Assembly (NCBI GenBank): GCA_002966495.1
Contig: CP016490.1
Coordinates: 2,542,001 to 2,606,000 of the forward strand
DNA from: Halomonas sp. GFAJ-1
Lineage (GTDB): Bacteria > Pseudomonadota > Gammaproteobacteria > Pseudomonadales > Halomonadaceae
Direction: 5' to 3'
Length of the DNA: 64,000 bases
Shown in pieces: positions 27,701 to 36,583 of this stretch; position 1 is the first letter of the stretch; every line of letters begins with the position of its first letter. A program made the translations under genes and the position numbers. The notes beneath the pieces are model-generated. The model had not been told where the DNA came from. It was given only the letters and a program-made list of their open reading frames with translations, and ran no database searches.

Positions 27701-28470
27701 ACCGCGATCTCAGCGACTTCTTCACCAAGCAGCTGACTACTTGGCAACAGCTTGAGCAAGCGCTTAACCGGTTTGCGGTGAACCGCCTAGAGCTTGAGAA
27801 AAACACCCAGGCCCAGCAAGCGCTGGCCGAGTGTGAGCGCATTTACCGCGCCGACGCCCCCTACGCCATGCTCAATAAAGTGGATGGCCTGGTACGCACG
27901 CTGGATGAGATCAACAGCGGCCTAGTAGAAGAAAAACGCCAGCACGCCATTGCCCGTATCGATACGCGCATCGCCAAGGTGAGCGCTGAAATAGCCAAAA
28001 GCGGCATCGGCACCGCTGAACTCAGCAACCGCTTGCTGCACCCGCTGCAGCAGCTAAAAGCCTCCGTGAATCAATCGGTCAGCATCGCGCAGATCTACCA
28101 GCTGCAAACCGAAACCGCCGTCGAGGAAGAAGAAGCCAGCCTGGAGGCACTGCACAATGCCCAGACTGAAGCCGCCAAGCGGCAGCCGCCTACGCCTGCG
28201 GGAGACGCCACAACACCGGTACCTGAGAACCCCAAACCAGCCACACAGACGGCACCACGGGATACAACCTACGGCCCGCACACCGCAACAGCCCCGGCAG
28301 CGGTGAATGCCCCCAAACCTGTGGCAAGAGTGCGTGTAAGTGACGTACTTAGCCGCGTCCATAGTGGGGTGTACCTGGAAAGCCAAGCGGAAGTCGATGC
28401 GTTTATGGACGAGCTGAGAAAAGAGCTGGAAGGGTCACTTTTAGCGGGCAAACGGGTACAGGTGCGGTAG
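24793..28470 (+). CDS. brxC: BrxC, large P-loop ATPase of BREX
   Basis: A 1225-residue ATPase, the PglY/BrxC component of type 1 BREX. Walker A G-F-F-G-S-G-K-S is at residues 72-79 and a Walker B V-D-E-V-G-Q lies near residue 266. The C-terminal half is rich in coiled coil, ending in a Pro/Ala/Thr-rich linker (about residues 1125-1180) and a short conserved terminal domain. The length agrees with known BrxC proteins. BrxC is required for BREX defence and methylation in studied systems and probably works with BrxB and PglZ. Codon and base use resemble the host much more than the tns genes do. Confidence 0.95.
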   Translation: MHIQELFLKPLSRSINGVVKADQRDQETIYQELDEYVVTNELEKHFRAFFESYTTPLDDPSIANRVGVWVSGFFGSGKSHFLKTLSYLLANTEAFDANGQAKRAADFFDEQKLVDSSIRADIDKAVREPAHVVLFNIDSKASSNDDGNPILNVFLRVFNEHQGFSSDYPHIAHMERHLEKRGVYERFKQAFNDASGVVWEEERDGYQFYQDDIEQAIGAALDLSPEAAHKWFEESETNFSVSVENFCHWVKEFLESQSATQRMVFMVDEVGQFIGSDTRLMLTLQTLTENLGTICGGRAWIVVTSQADMDAVLGEMTASKANDFSKIAGRFKTRLSLSSSNSDEVIRKRLLVKTDPARAELEGVFEAKGSILRNQLTFDRSGPTLKNIEGVESFIANYPFVPYHFQLVQKVFEEIRKVGATGAHLAYGERSMLDAFHMAAKAVQEKTIGALVPMHCFYTAVEGFLDTAVKRTIDQASENPVLEAFDVETLRTLFMIRYVDLVKGTVDNLVTLSLTQIDDDRIAIREQLEATLARLEKESLITRNGDEYQFLTNEERDITRKIKATEVTSSDENKELSSLIFKDLLRDRTKYRYSVNKTDYSIGRYLDGHTLDSRYQSQLRVEVVSPLDVEYVQLSEAGCIHKSGDNGGQVLIKLPDDKRFTDELRTLLKTDKFIRLNLSANDHSVERILADRGRENQERKKRLRVRLEEMLLDADVYALGQKLDLSRGQLNTRLDDACRYLLENTYNKLSQLTVLSPEPMRELQAVLTADDLGTQNLNLDGEEGNAQAVKEVEQYISLHGGEPVPLNPLIERFSNRPFGWPEGETLLILGRLHAAGRLTFHTAGPALSGKEAFELLNNARRRSEVRLQKKRQTEDAVLNKARNLTKELFGQLGPTSEKELFSYYVDRLSHWRRELEAYKSKTDVGNFPGRNAIENSLREVERLLRLDDSFDFFKTIASQQDTLLDVEEDYRDLSDFFTKQLTTWQQLEQALNRFAVNRLELEKNTQAQQALAECERIYRADAPYAMLNKVDGLVRTLDEINSGLVEEKRQHAIARIDTRIAKVSAEIAKSGIGTAELSNRLLHPLQQLKASVNQSVSIAQIYQLQTETAVEEEEASLEALHNAQTEAAKRQPPTPAGDATTPVPENPKPATQTAPRDTTYGPHTATAPAAVNAPKPVARVRVSDVLSRVHSGVYLESQAEVDAFMDELRKELEGSLLAGKRVQVR

Positions 28471-28523
28471 CGCCTGGATAGGTTGGTTGGCAAAAACAGC
28501 AGCGTTGCTAAAAGGAGTGCCGC

Positions 28524-29076
28524 ATGACACATAGCCTTTCTACCCGCGCCGACTATCAGGCCTGGCTGGGCAGCATTAAGCAGCGTGTGCAGTCTGCTCG
28601 TATGCGGGCAGCACTAGCGGCGAATGGCGAACTGATCGCACTCTACTACGAACTGGGCGCTCAGATTGTCGAACGAGAAACCCAGGCACAGTGGGGCAGT
28701 GGTTTTATTAACGCTTTCAGCAACGACCTACGCCACGCGTTTCCAGAGGTTGGTGGGTTTTCTCCCAAAAACCTGCGCTACTGTCGAGCTTTCTTCCGGT
28801 TTTACTGTGACCCTGCAATTTGGCAACAGGCTGTTGCCAAATTGGCCGACACGCCCTGGGCCGGTATAGATGCCGATCGTGCTGGCTTACTGGCCCAAAC
28901 GCCCTGGGGGCATAATATCCAGATTTTCAGCAAATGCGCTGACCTAAGCGAAGCCCATGGGCGTCAGTGAATACAACCTGGTTGAGACCTTGCCAGACAA
29001 CCTCAAAGGCTCGCTGCCCACCGTAGAAGAAATTGAACAAGATTTACGGCAGCGACAAGAGGGAATGGATGAATGA
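28524..29076 (+). pseudogene. DUF1016 (YhcG-like) nuclease gene with its catalytic domain deleted
   Basis: The open frame at 28524-28970 encodes the DUF1016 N-terminal domain (about residues 10-110, ending around the N-L-R-Y-C-R-A-F-F segment). The PD-(D/E)XK nuclease domain expected next is missing. In another frame, from 28957, the characteristic C-terminal tail appears (G-V-S-E-Y-N-L-V-E-T-L-P-D-N-L then L-P-T-V-E-E-I-E). The gene has therefore lost an internal segment and its frame. An alternative is that the truncated N-terminal domain is still made as a standalone DNA- or partner-binding module. It lies between brxC and the AlbA_2 gene. Confidence 0.8.
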
Positions 29077-29173
29077 TTTTTTGCCAGCCAGAGCGCATCA
29101 CACACTGCTGTCCCGTGTTCTAGGACGCGGGACAAAGAAGCGGAAAGAAACATGAAAAGTCAACGAGGCACCT

Positions 29174-30655
29174 ATGTCCACCGCGACCATTGAACAGCGC
29201 CTAAGCGAGCCAGAAGGTAAGCAGCTTGAGTTCAAGCGCGACCTGTCATCGCCCAAGCCCCTGATGAAAACCTTGGTCGCTTTTGCCAACACTGCAGGTG
29301 GCCAACTGATTATTGGTGTTGACGACGACGGCACGGTGCTAGGCGTGGATGATCCGCTGGATATGGAAGAGCGCCTTACCAGCATGATCGCGGATGCCAT
29401 TCACCCTCGGCTACTGCCCAATATTGAACTGGTTAGCGTGGGTGAACATACCCTGGTGTGTATTGAGGTGTTTTTGAGTAGTGCTCGCCCCCACTTTTTC
29501 AAAGCGCTTGGCGAAGAAAACGGCGTGCTGGTGCGGCTCGGTTCTAGTAATCGGCAGGCGGGGTTGGCGCTCATCCATGAGATGCAGCGTCAAGCGAGCG
29601 GCACTACGTTTGACGTTCAGGCCATGCCCGAGCTGAGCCGTGACGACCTTGACCAAAACGCCATACAGCAAGCCTTTCGCAGCGAACAACCGCTTGATGA
29701 CAACAAGTTACGAACATTACGGCTACTTGTCTCGTATCAAGGTCGTCTAGTACCCAGCGTGGGCGGAATTTTACTGTTTGGCCGCGAGCGCCAATGGCAC
29801 TTTGAAGATGCCTGGATTCAGTGCGGGCGTTTTCGCGGTAACGATAAGGTCGAGATTTTCGACCAGACAGATATTCACGCGCCGCTACCCCAAGCGGTAG
29901 ATGACATCGAGCTGTTTCTTAAAAAACATGCCTTTAAGCAGGCAGAGTTTGGTTCCATGCGCCGCCGCGATGTGTGGAGCATTCCACTGACCATCTTGCG
30001 TGAAGCGATTATTAACGCCTTGGTACACAGCGACTACTCCCAACGCGGCAGCCCCATACGCATTGCGTTTTATGACGACCGGATCGAGATTGAAAGCCCA
30101 GGACTACTGATGCCCGGCATGACCATTGAAGACATGAAACGCGGCGTCTCCATGATTCGCAACCCAGTGATTGCCCGTGTGTTTCGTGAGCTTGGGCTGA
30201 TAGAGCAGTGGGGCAGCGGCGTGAAGCGTATTTTCTCGGAAGCCCAAGTCCAAGGGCTGCCTGAACCGCATATTGAAGAAATTGCCAATCGCGTGCGTTT
30301 GAGTATTCGGCTGGCAACGCCGGTTTCTATCCAGCAGTCAGCTTCAGTGACCCAGGCTGAGTCAGTGCAGTCAGAGTCACGGCTAGAGTCACGGCTAGAG
30401 TCACGGCTAGAGTCAGCGCTGGCAGCCAGAGTGCTGTTGATACTGCAGCAGGAGCCGCTGGGGAAAGCTGCCATGGCGCGTGAGCTGGGTCACAAGGGCG
30501 TTTCCGGTGAGCTCAATAAACAAGTAGGCAATTTACGCCAGCAGCAGCTGATCGAAATGACGCTGCCCGAAAAGCCCAATAGCCGCCTTCAACAATACCG
30601 CTTAACCCCTCAAGGCCAGCGCTTTTTGCAAGACACTTTTAAGGATTCACCATGA
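29174..30655 (+). CDS. AlbA_2 domain regulator with GHKL-type ATPase region
   Basis: A 493-residue protein. The N-terminal AlbA_2 (Schlafen-like) domain starts with E-G-K-Q-L-E-F-K-R-D and includes the F-A-N-T-A-G-G block, at about residues 10-130. A GHKL-type ATP-binding segment with R-E-A-I-I-N-A-L-V-H-S-D-Y lies near residues 276-288. The C-terminus is a winged-helix-like domain. The family is often annotated as transcriptional regulator or RecG-like and is frequent in defence islands. A linker near residue 405 holds three copies of E-S-R-L. Its stop overlaps the pglX start by 4 bp, so the two are translationally coupled, which suggests a role in PglX regulation or function. Confidence 0.85.
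   Translation: MSTATIEQRLSEPEGKQLEFKRDLSSPKPLMKTLVAFANTAGGQLIIGVDDDGTVLGVDDPLDMEERLTSMIADAIHPRLLPNIELVSVGEHTLVCIEVFLSSARPHFFKALGEENGVLVRLGSSNRQAGLALIHEMQRQASGTTFDVQAMPELSRDDLDQNAIQQAFRSEQPLDDNKLRTLRLLVSYQGRLVPSVGGILLFGRERQWHFEDAWIQCGRFRGNDKVEIFDQTDIHAPLPQAVDDIELFLKKHAFKQAEFGSMRRRDVWSIPLTILREAIINALVHSDYSQRGSPIRIAFYDDRIEIESPGLLMPGMTIEDMKRGVSMIRNPVIARVFRELGLIEQWGSGVKRIFSEAQVQGLPEPHIEEIANRVRLSIRLATPVSIQQSASVTQAESVQSESRLESRLESRLESALAARVLLILQQEPLGKAAMARELGHKGVSGELNKQVGNLRQQQLIEMTLPEKPNSRLQQYRLTPQGQRFLQDTFKDSP
30374..30409 (+). repeat. Three tandem 12-bp repeats inside the AlbA_2 gene
   Basis: GAGTCACGGCTA is repeated three times without change, followed by a partial fourth copy. It encodes E-S-R-L each time. 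Because the unit is 12 bp, slippage would change linker length without a frameshift. Confidence 0.95.
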
Positions 30656-33600
30656 ACACCGCCAACATCAAAAAATACGCACCCAAAGCCCGCGCCCGCT
30701 TTATCGACACCATGACGCGCCAGGCGGCCCGTGTGGGCATTAGCCCGGATGAAAATAGCCCAGATGGCAATGGCGGTGCGGTGATTGCCCCCTTGGAGCA
30801 AAAGGGCGACGTGTTGGTGATGACCGCCCAGGATGGCCAAACGCACACCGTGCCCGCCCACTTGAAAGGCGCACGGGAAGCGCTGGCCGCGTGGGTGCAG
30901 CGCGATGGCTTTACCCAAGCGATAGAGCAGGCCGCCTATAGCTGGTTCAACCGCCTGTGCGCCATTCGCTATATGGAGATTCACGGCTACCTGGACCACG
31001 GCCGCCGTGTGCTGAGTGGGGCAGGGGGCGAAGCCGGGCAGTTCCAGATTCTGGAGGAATGCTTAGAGGTAGACCTACCAGGGCTGGACACCGCCCGTGT
31101 GCGGGAACTCAAACTTGATGGCACCCAGGATGAAACCCTCTACCGCGAGCTGCTGCTGGCCCAGTGCCACGCCCTGCATGAGGCCATGCCGTTCCTGTTC
31201 GAACCGCTGGACGACGCCAGCGAACTGCTGCTGCCCAACAACCTGACCAAAACCGACTCGCTCATCCGCGAGCTGGTCGAAGCCATTCCTGAAGCCGACT
31301 GGCAGGATGTCGAAGTGATTGGTTGGCTCTACCAGTTCTACATCAGCGAGAAAAAAGACCAAGTGATCGGCAAGGTGGTGAAAAGCGAAGACATCCCCGC
31401 CGCCACTCAGCTGTTCACCCCCAACTGGATTGTGCAATACCTGGTGCAGAATTCGGTAGGCCGCCAGTGGCTGCAAACCTACCCTGCATCAACGCTCAAG
31501 GCCGAGATGCCGTACTACATCGAGCCCGCCGATCAGGAACCTGAGGTGCAGGCTCAGTTGGACGCCATCACCCCGGCCAGCCTCGACCCTGAAAGCATCA
31601 AGGTGCTCGACCCCGCCTGTGGCTCCGGCCACATTCTGGTGGAAGCCTACAACGTGTTGAAGGCGATCTACGAAGAGCGCGGCTACCGTACCCGCGACAT
31701 CCCCCAGCTGATTCTGGAAAACAACCTGTTCGGCCTGGATATCGACGACCGCGCCGCCCAGCTGGCGGGCTTTGCGCTGTTGATGAAAGCCCGCGAAGAC
31801 GACCGCCGCATTTTAACCCGCTTGGTTGATAACAAGGTGCGCCTGAACGTGTTGGCCATGCAAAGCAGCCAACACCTGGATGCCAATACCCTATGGCGCG
31901 ATCTCAACCTCACCGGCGACTGGCACCAGGGCCAATCTCAAAGCCTTTTTGAAAGCGAACAGCAGAACCTTTCCAGCAACGACCGCACTTACAAGCTGAT
32001 GGCCGACTTGATTGAGCGCTTTCAAGAAGCCAAAACCTTCGGCTCGCTGATTGAAGTACCCAATGAATGGGAAGCACCGCTGAAAGATCTGCTGGAGGAA
32101 CTGAGCGAACTCACCAATAGCGGCGATATGATGCAGAAAGCCGCCGCCCAGCGGTTGTTACCCATTGTGCAGCAGGCTTGGGTGTTGGCGCAGCGCTATG
32201 ATGCGGTGGTGGCGAACCCGCCCTATATGGGCAGTAAAGGCATGAACAAGGCGCTGAAGGATTACGCCAAAAAAGCCTACCCAAGCAGTAAGTCAGATTT
32301 GTTCGCGATTTTTATGGAGCACGCCTTTAGCCTACTAGCACCGCAGGGTTACAACGCCCAGATCAATATGCAGGCGTGGATGTTCCTTTCCAGCTACGAA
32401 AAACTGCGTGAATGGCTGCTGGATAACACCACCATTATCACTATGGCGCACCTGGGTGGCAGAGCCTTTGACAGCATTAGCGGCGAAGTCGTCTCGGCCA
32501 CCGCCTTTGTGATGGAGAAAATCGCCAAGCCGGATTATCAGGGTGCCTACCTGCGGCTGGTGGACGGGAAATTTGAAGCCGAGAAAAAGGGCGCACTCCT
32601 CGAAGCCATTCAGAATCGCGACTGCGGCTGGTGCTATGACGCCAAGCCGGATGATTTCAAGAAGATTCCGGGGAGTCCGGTGGCTTATTGGCTTAGTGGA
32701 AAAATTGCTAATGTTTTTGATGAACAAAGCATTGGTCTTCAAAAGAATATTAATGCAGCAGTTGGGTTGTTTACATGTAATAACGCGATTTTTATGAGAT
32801 ATTGGTATGAAGTCTCTTTGTCTGGCATTGATTTAAATGCTACTAAGGAAAGCGATTTTTTAGAAAGAAAATGGGTTCCTTATAATAAAGGTGGTTCATT
32901 TAGAAGATGGTTTGGAAATATTGAACATATTGTTAATTATTACGACCATGGTAAGCTGATTCGAGAATATCGAAAGGAGTCAGGTCAGTCATACTCATTG
33001 CCTGGCGCAATCAACTATTTTAAAGAGGCTGTTACCTGGACTGATCTGACCAGTGGTTATCTTTCCATGCGATACATGCCTAGTGGCTGTATTTACGATG
33101 TCTCCGGGCACGCGGCAACATTTTCATCAAATTCTGAACTATATAAAATATTAGGGTACTGCAATACAAAGTTTGTCGAGAAAAGCAGTAAGGTTATTAA
33201 TACATCATTTCATTTTCAAATCGGTGACTTTAAAAGGCTTCCTCATCCATCAAAGCTAAGTATTTTGAAAAATGAAATCGTCAAAAGATTAATCACAATT
33301 TCTAAAGCGGATTGGGAAGCATATGAGAATTCATGGAGCTTTACCTTCCTGCCTCTCCTTAGACAAGGAGGCTGTCAATTGGCCTCAATTGAGACTGCTT
33401 ACGGAACTTTACGTGCTGAATGGCACGAAACAACTTTAGAGATGCAAAAGCTTGAGGAAGAAAACAATCACGATTTTATCGAATCATATGAATTGCAAGA
33501 CGAGCTAACGTCAGAAGTCCCTCCAGAAGAAATTTCTCTTTCTTGCAACCCGCACTATCGGTATGGCGGGAATCGCAGCGAGGAAGAGCTGGAAACTTTG

Positions 33601-34398
33601 CTCCAGTGCGATACCTTGAAAGAGCTGCTCAGTTATGCCATCGGCTGCATGATGGGCCGCTACTCGCTGGATAAGCCCGGACTAATCCTTGCCAGCCAGG
33701 GCGAAACCGTCTGCGATTACCTTGCCCAGATCCCCGAGCCCAGCTTCGCCCCGGATGGTAACGCCATCATTCCGCTCACTGATCAGGAGTGGTTTCCCGA
33801 CGATGCCACCAACCGTTTCCGCGACTTCGTGCGCACTGTATGGGGCGACGACTCTTTACCAAATGGCCGCAGCGCTCTGCAAGAAAACCTCGAATTCGTC
33901 GCCGAAAGCCTCTGCCTGCACGCCATCAAGCCGAAGAAAGGCGAAGCTGCGCTGGAAACCATCCGCCGCTACCTCAGCACACAATTCTTCAAAGACCACC
34001 TGCGCACCTACAAGAAACGCCCCATCTACTGGCTGTTTTCCTCCGGCAAGCAGAAAGCCTTCGAGTGCCTAGTCTACCTGCACCGCTACAACGAAAGCAC
34101 CCTCGCCGAGATGCGCACCGACTACGTCATCCCGCTCACCACCAAGCTCGCCAGCTACGTGGAAAAGCTAGAACAAGACAAAGACGCCAGCACCTCCGCC
34201 GCCGAGACGAAACGCATCGAAAAAGAATTAAGCAAGCTCTACAAACAGCAAGCAGAACTCAACACCTTCGACGAGAAGCTGCGTCACTATGCCGACCAAC
34301 GTATCTCGCTGGATCTGGATGATGGTGTGAAGGTGAATTATGGGAAGTTCGGGGATTTGTTGGCGGAAGTGAAGGTGGTGGTTGGTAAAGATGCATAG
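30652..34398 (+). CDS. pglX: PglX, BREX adenine-specific DNA methyltransferase
   Basis: A 1248-residue methyltransferase that marks host DNA at the BREX recognition site by N6-adenine methylation. The SAM motif D-P-A-C-G-S-G is at residues 320-326 and the catalytic N-P-P-Y at 522-525. Residues about 680-965 (32690-33545), where target recognition is expected, are strikingly AT-rich compared with both flanks, suggesting a swapped specificity module. The C-terminus is a coiled coil ending in a conserved L-D-D-G-V-K-V-N-Y-G segment. A divergent second copy of the last 100 codons occurs in the scar at 38650-38972. Translation is coupled to the AlbA_2 gene. Confidence 0.95.
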   Translation: MNTANIKKYAPKARARFIDTMTRQAARVGISPDENSPDGNGGAVIAPLEQKGDVLVMTAQDGQTHTVPAHLKGAREALAAWVQRDGFTQAIEQAAYSWFNRLCAIRYMEIHGYLDHGRRVLSGAGGEAGQFQILEECLEVDLPGLDTARVRELKLDGTQDETLYRELLLAQCHALHEAMPFLFEPLDDASELLLPNNLTKTDSLIRELVEAIPEADWQDVEVIGWLYQFYISEKKDQVIGKVVKSEDIPAATQLFTPNWIVQYLVQNSVGRQWLQTYPASTLKAEMPYYIEPADQEPEVQAQLDAITPASLDPESIKVLDPACGSGHILVEAYNVLKAIYEERGYRTRDIPQLILENNLFGLDIDDRAAQLAGFALLMKAREDDRRILTRLVDNKVRLNVLAMQSSQHLDANTLWRDLNLTGDWHQGQSQSLFESEQQNLSSNDRTYKLMADLIERFQEAKTFGSLIEVPNEWEAPLKDLLEELSELTNSGDMMQKAAAQRLLPIVQQAWVLAQRYDAVVANPPYMGSKGMNKALKDYAKKAYPSSKSDLFAIFMEHAFSLLAPQGYNAQINMQAWMFLSSYEKLREWLLDNTTIITMAHLGGRAFDSISGEVVSATAFVMEKIAKPDYQGAYLRLVDGKFEAEKKGALLEAIQNRDCGWCYDAKPDDFKKIPGSPVAYWLSGKIANVFDEQSIGLQKNINAAVGLFTCNNAIFMRYWYEVSLSGIDLNATKESDFLERKWVPYNKGGSFRRWFGNIEHIVNYYDHGKLIREYRKESGQSYSLPGAINYFKEAVTWTDLTSGYLSMRYMPSGCIYDVSGHAATFSSNSELYKILGYCNTKFVEKSSKVINTSFHFQIGDFKRLPHPSKLSILKNEIVKRLITISKADWEAYENSWSFTFLPLLRQGGCQLASIETAYGTLRAEWHETTLEMQKLEEENNHDFIESYELQDELTSEVPPEEISLSCNPHYRYGGNRSEEELETLLQCDTLKELLSYAIGCMMGRYSLDKPGLILASQGETVCDYLAQIPEPSFAPDGNAIIPLTDQEWFPDDATNRFRDFVRTVWGDDSLPNGRSALQENLEFVAESLCLHAIKPKKGEAALETIRRYLSTQFFKDHLRTYKKRPIYWLFSSGKQKAFECLVYLHRYNESTLAEMRTDYVIPLTTKLASYVEKLEQDKDASTSAAETKRIEKELSKLYKQQAELNTFDEKLRHYADQRISLDLDDGVKVNYGKFGDLLAEVKVVVGKDA

Positions 34399-34472
34399 CT
34401 CATCTTCTTTTATCTAGAACCTTATAACTTGATTATTCAGGCATTGAAGACCATGAGAGAAGAGGTTTTACA

Positions 34473-36569
34473 GTGACAGCGTATCAAAAATATCTAGAGT
34501 CACTACATAGTTGCCGAACGATGGCGAGCAGCGAATACAAGGCATCTCAAGAATTTCTCAGTCGTTGTGACACGGCAATAAATGATTTGAGCATAGACCT
34601 TAAGCGAGTTGTTGATTATGCAAGCGGTTCTTTAGCCACAACTAGCGAGCTTAGAGTTGGCCTTCAGAGTATCAAGGATGACCTGGATAAGGAATACGAA
34701 GCATTAGAAGAAAAGCGCAATTACAGCCTGAAAAACCAGAAAAAAAGGTTGGGTTTTTTTAATGTCATGTTGTTTGGGAAAACCATGTCAGGCAAGAGCA
34801 CTATACGAGAAGCAATCACTCATGGTGATGGAAGTACGATAGGTAAGGGTGCGCAGAGAACAACACGTGATGTAAAAGAATACGAATGGAATAATTTACG
34901 CATTATTGACACCCCAGGTTTTGGGGCCTATGACGGAAAAGAAGATACTGAGATAGCAAGGGAGATATTGGAGCTATCGGATGTTGTATTGTTTTTGCTA
35001 AATAGTGACAGTATCCAAGATACTACTTTCACTGAGCTTGAGCATGTTTATAATTTAAACAAGCCTCTCATATTTGTTATGAATATGAAGAAGGATTTAG
35101 AGAGTGAAGGCAATCGGCGTAGAGCGCTTAAAAATCCAGCTAAATATATCTATAAAGAAGACGTTATAAATGGTCATGTTGAAAGATTAAAAGATTTGGC
35201 TAGTCGAGCTGGAATGAATCCAAATAATATAAGTGTAGTTGCCATTCATGCTCAATCAGCCTTCCTCGCTAATAAGATGCAGGGAGAAGAGTCTAGGCAA
35301 CTGCATGAACTAAGTAACATCGATTTGCTGTTAAAGAAACTCCAGAAAGAAGTGGAAGTTAGCGGCCCTGTAAGACGCGTGCAAACTTTTCTAGATTCTA
35401 CTCTTCATCATATTGATACACAGAGAATTATTCTGCTCAGTCAGCGTGATAGACTTGATAAATTGCTTGAGCAGTACGAATCAAGTTTAGGTAGGGTGTC
35501 TCAATGGCAGTCTAAGGTAGAGCGTGACTTACCCAAACGCTTGGCTCAGGAAGTTGACTCTGCTTTCAAGCCCCTTGTTAATTCAATTGCTGATTTTGTG
35601 GATGATCATATCGAAAGCAAAAATGCAAATACGCAATGGGAGATGCATTGTAAGAGGTTCGATATACCTAATAAAGTTGAGCAGGCAACTAAAGATGTCG
35701 TGGAGGAAGTTGTAGTCGAGATTAATGAATTTAAAAAAGAAATGAAGGAGAGTTTAGATGTTACTCTATCGTTTGAGATTTCACATAAGGGCGGAAGTTT
35801 TAACGAAGCTGATTATAGAAGAATAAATGGGTGGGGTGCTGCTATAACCTCAGTTGTAAGTTCTGTTGCTTTTTTTAACTCTTGGAATCCAGTGGGTTGG
35901 GCTGCTTTAGGCATTGTTGTTGTGTTTAGTATTTTTTCATTTTTTTCTGATGGTCGTGACAAAAAACTTAAGGAAGCAAAGTCAAAGCAGAGAAAGAGCC
36001 TTCTTGAAGAGGTTGAGAAAAGTAAGTCTAAAACAAAAAAAAGTCTCATGATGTGGTTTGAAAAAGAAATAAAAAAAGAGTTAGTTAGTCCAGCTAAAAA
36101 CAATTTACTTGTGTTATGTGGCTCTATAAAAGAGATCTCTAAAAATCTTGAAGAAAAAGAGGAGAAAATAAATAATGTGGCTCAAGAGATAAATATAAGA
36201 CTATTGCATAAGGTTGCATTTATCATAACTGGCGAGCACTTTAAAATTCCCAGAGTGAAAAAAATAGTCAGAGTCCCTGGCTATGCGTGCTATTTCATCG
36301 TTGATGGTTATTTTAGGGACTCATCGCTTTTGCGGTCATTGGGCTTGACAATGAGAGAAAATGTACGAGTAGTATATGATAAAGATATAAAAAGTAAGAT
36401 TTTACACTTATACCGCGGTCTTGTTGAAGAAGTTAGTGTTTTCGATGAGAAATCTGTTGAAATCCGTGTAAAGAAAGATAACGTGGGCAAGGTTATTGGA
36501 AAAGACCATAGAAGAATAAAAATGGTTGCTGCCCTTTGTTCATGCCAAATTAATATTATTAGCGATTAA
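34473..36569 (+). CDS. Dynamin-like GTPase with a C-terminal KH-like domain
   Basis: A 698-residue protein. The GTPase domain has G1 G-K-T-M-S-G-K-S-T (residues 102-110), G3 D-T-P-G (146-149) and a G4-like N-M-K-K-D near residue 208. Long helices follow, then two hydrophobic segments near residues 450-492 that could insert into membrane, then more coiled coil. The last 45 residues contain V-G-K-V-I-G-K-D-H-R-R-I-K, a GxxG loop like that of NusA/KH domains. The gene is AT-rich and is followed 14 bp later by a second GTPase, as in bacterial dynamin pairs that remodel membranes. It lies between pglX and pglZ, so it is probably an accessory defence module. GTPase assignment is firm; membrane and RNA roles are inferred. 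Confidence 0.78.
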   Translation: MTAYQKYLESLHSCRTMASSEYKASQEFLSRCDTAINDLSIDLKRVVDYASGSLATTSELRVGLQSIKDDLDKEYEALEEKRNYSLKNQKKRLGFFNVMLFGKTMSGKSTIREAITHGDGSTIGKGAQRTTRDVKEYEWNNLRIIDTPGFGAYDGKEDTEIAREILELSDVVLFLLNSDSIQDTTFTELEHVYNLNKPLIFVMNMKKDLESEGNRRRALKNPAKYIYKEDVINGHVERLKDLASRAGMNPNNISVVAIHAQSAFLANKMQGEESRQLHELSNIDLLLKKLQKEVEVSGPVRRVQTFLDSTLHHIDTQRIILLSQRDRLDKLLEQYESSLGRVSQWQSKVERDLPKRLAQEVDSAFKPLVNSIADFVDDHIESKNANTQWEMHCKRFDIPNKVEQATKDVVEEVVVEINEFKKEMKESLDVTLSFEISHKGGSFNEADYRRINGWGAAITSVVSSVAFFNSWNPVGWAALGIVVVFSIFSFFSDGRDKKLKEAKSKQRKSLLEEVEKSKSKTKKSLMMWFEKEIKKELVSPAKNNLLVLCGSIKEISKNLEEKEEKINNVAQEINIRLLHKVAFIITGEHFKIPRVKKIVRVPGYACYFIVDGYFRDSSLLRSLGLTMRENVRVVYDKDIKSKILHLYRGLVEEVSVFDEKSVEIRVKKDNVGKVIGKDHRRIKMVAALCSCQINIISD

Positions 36570-36583
36570 CCTGGAGTAAGAAA

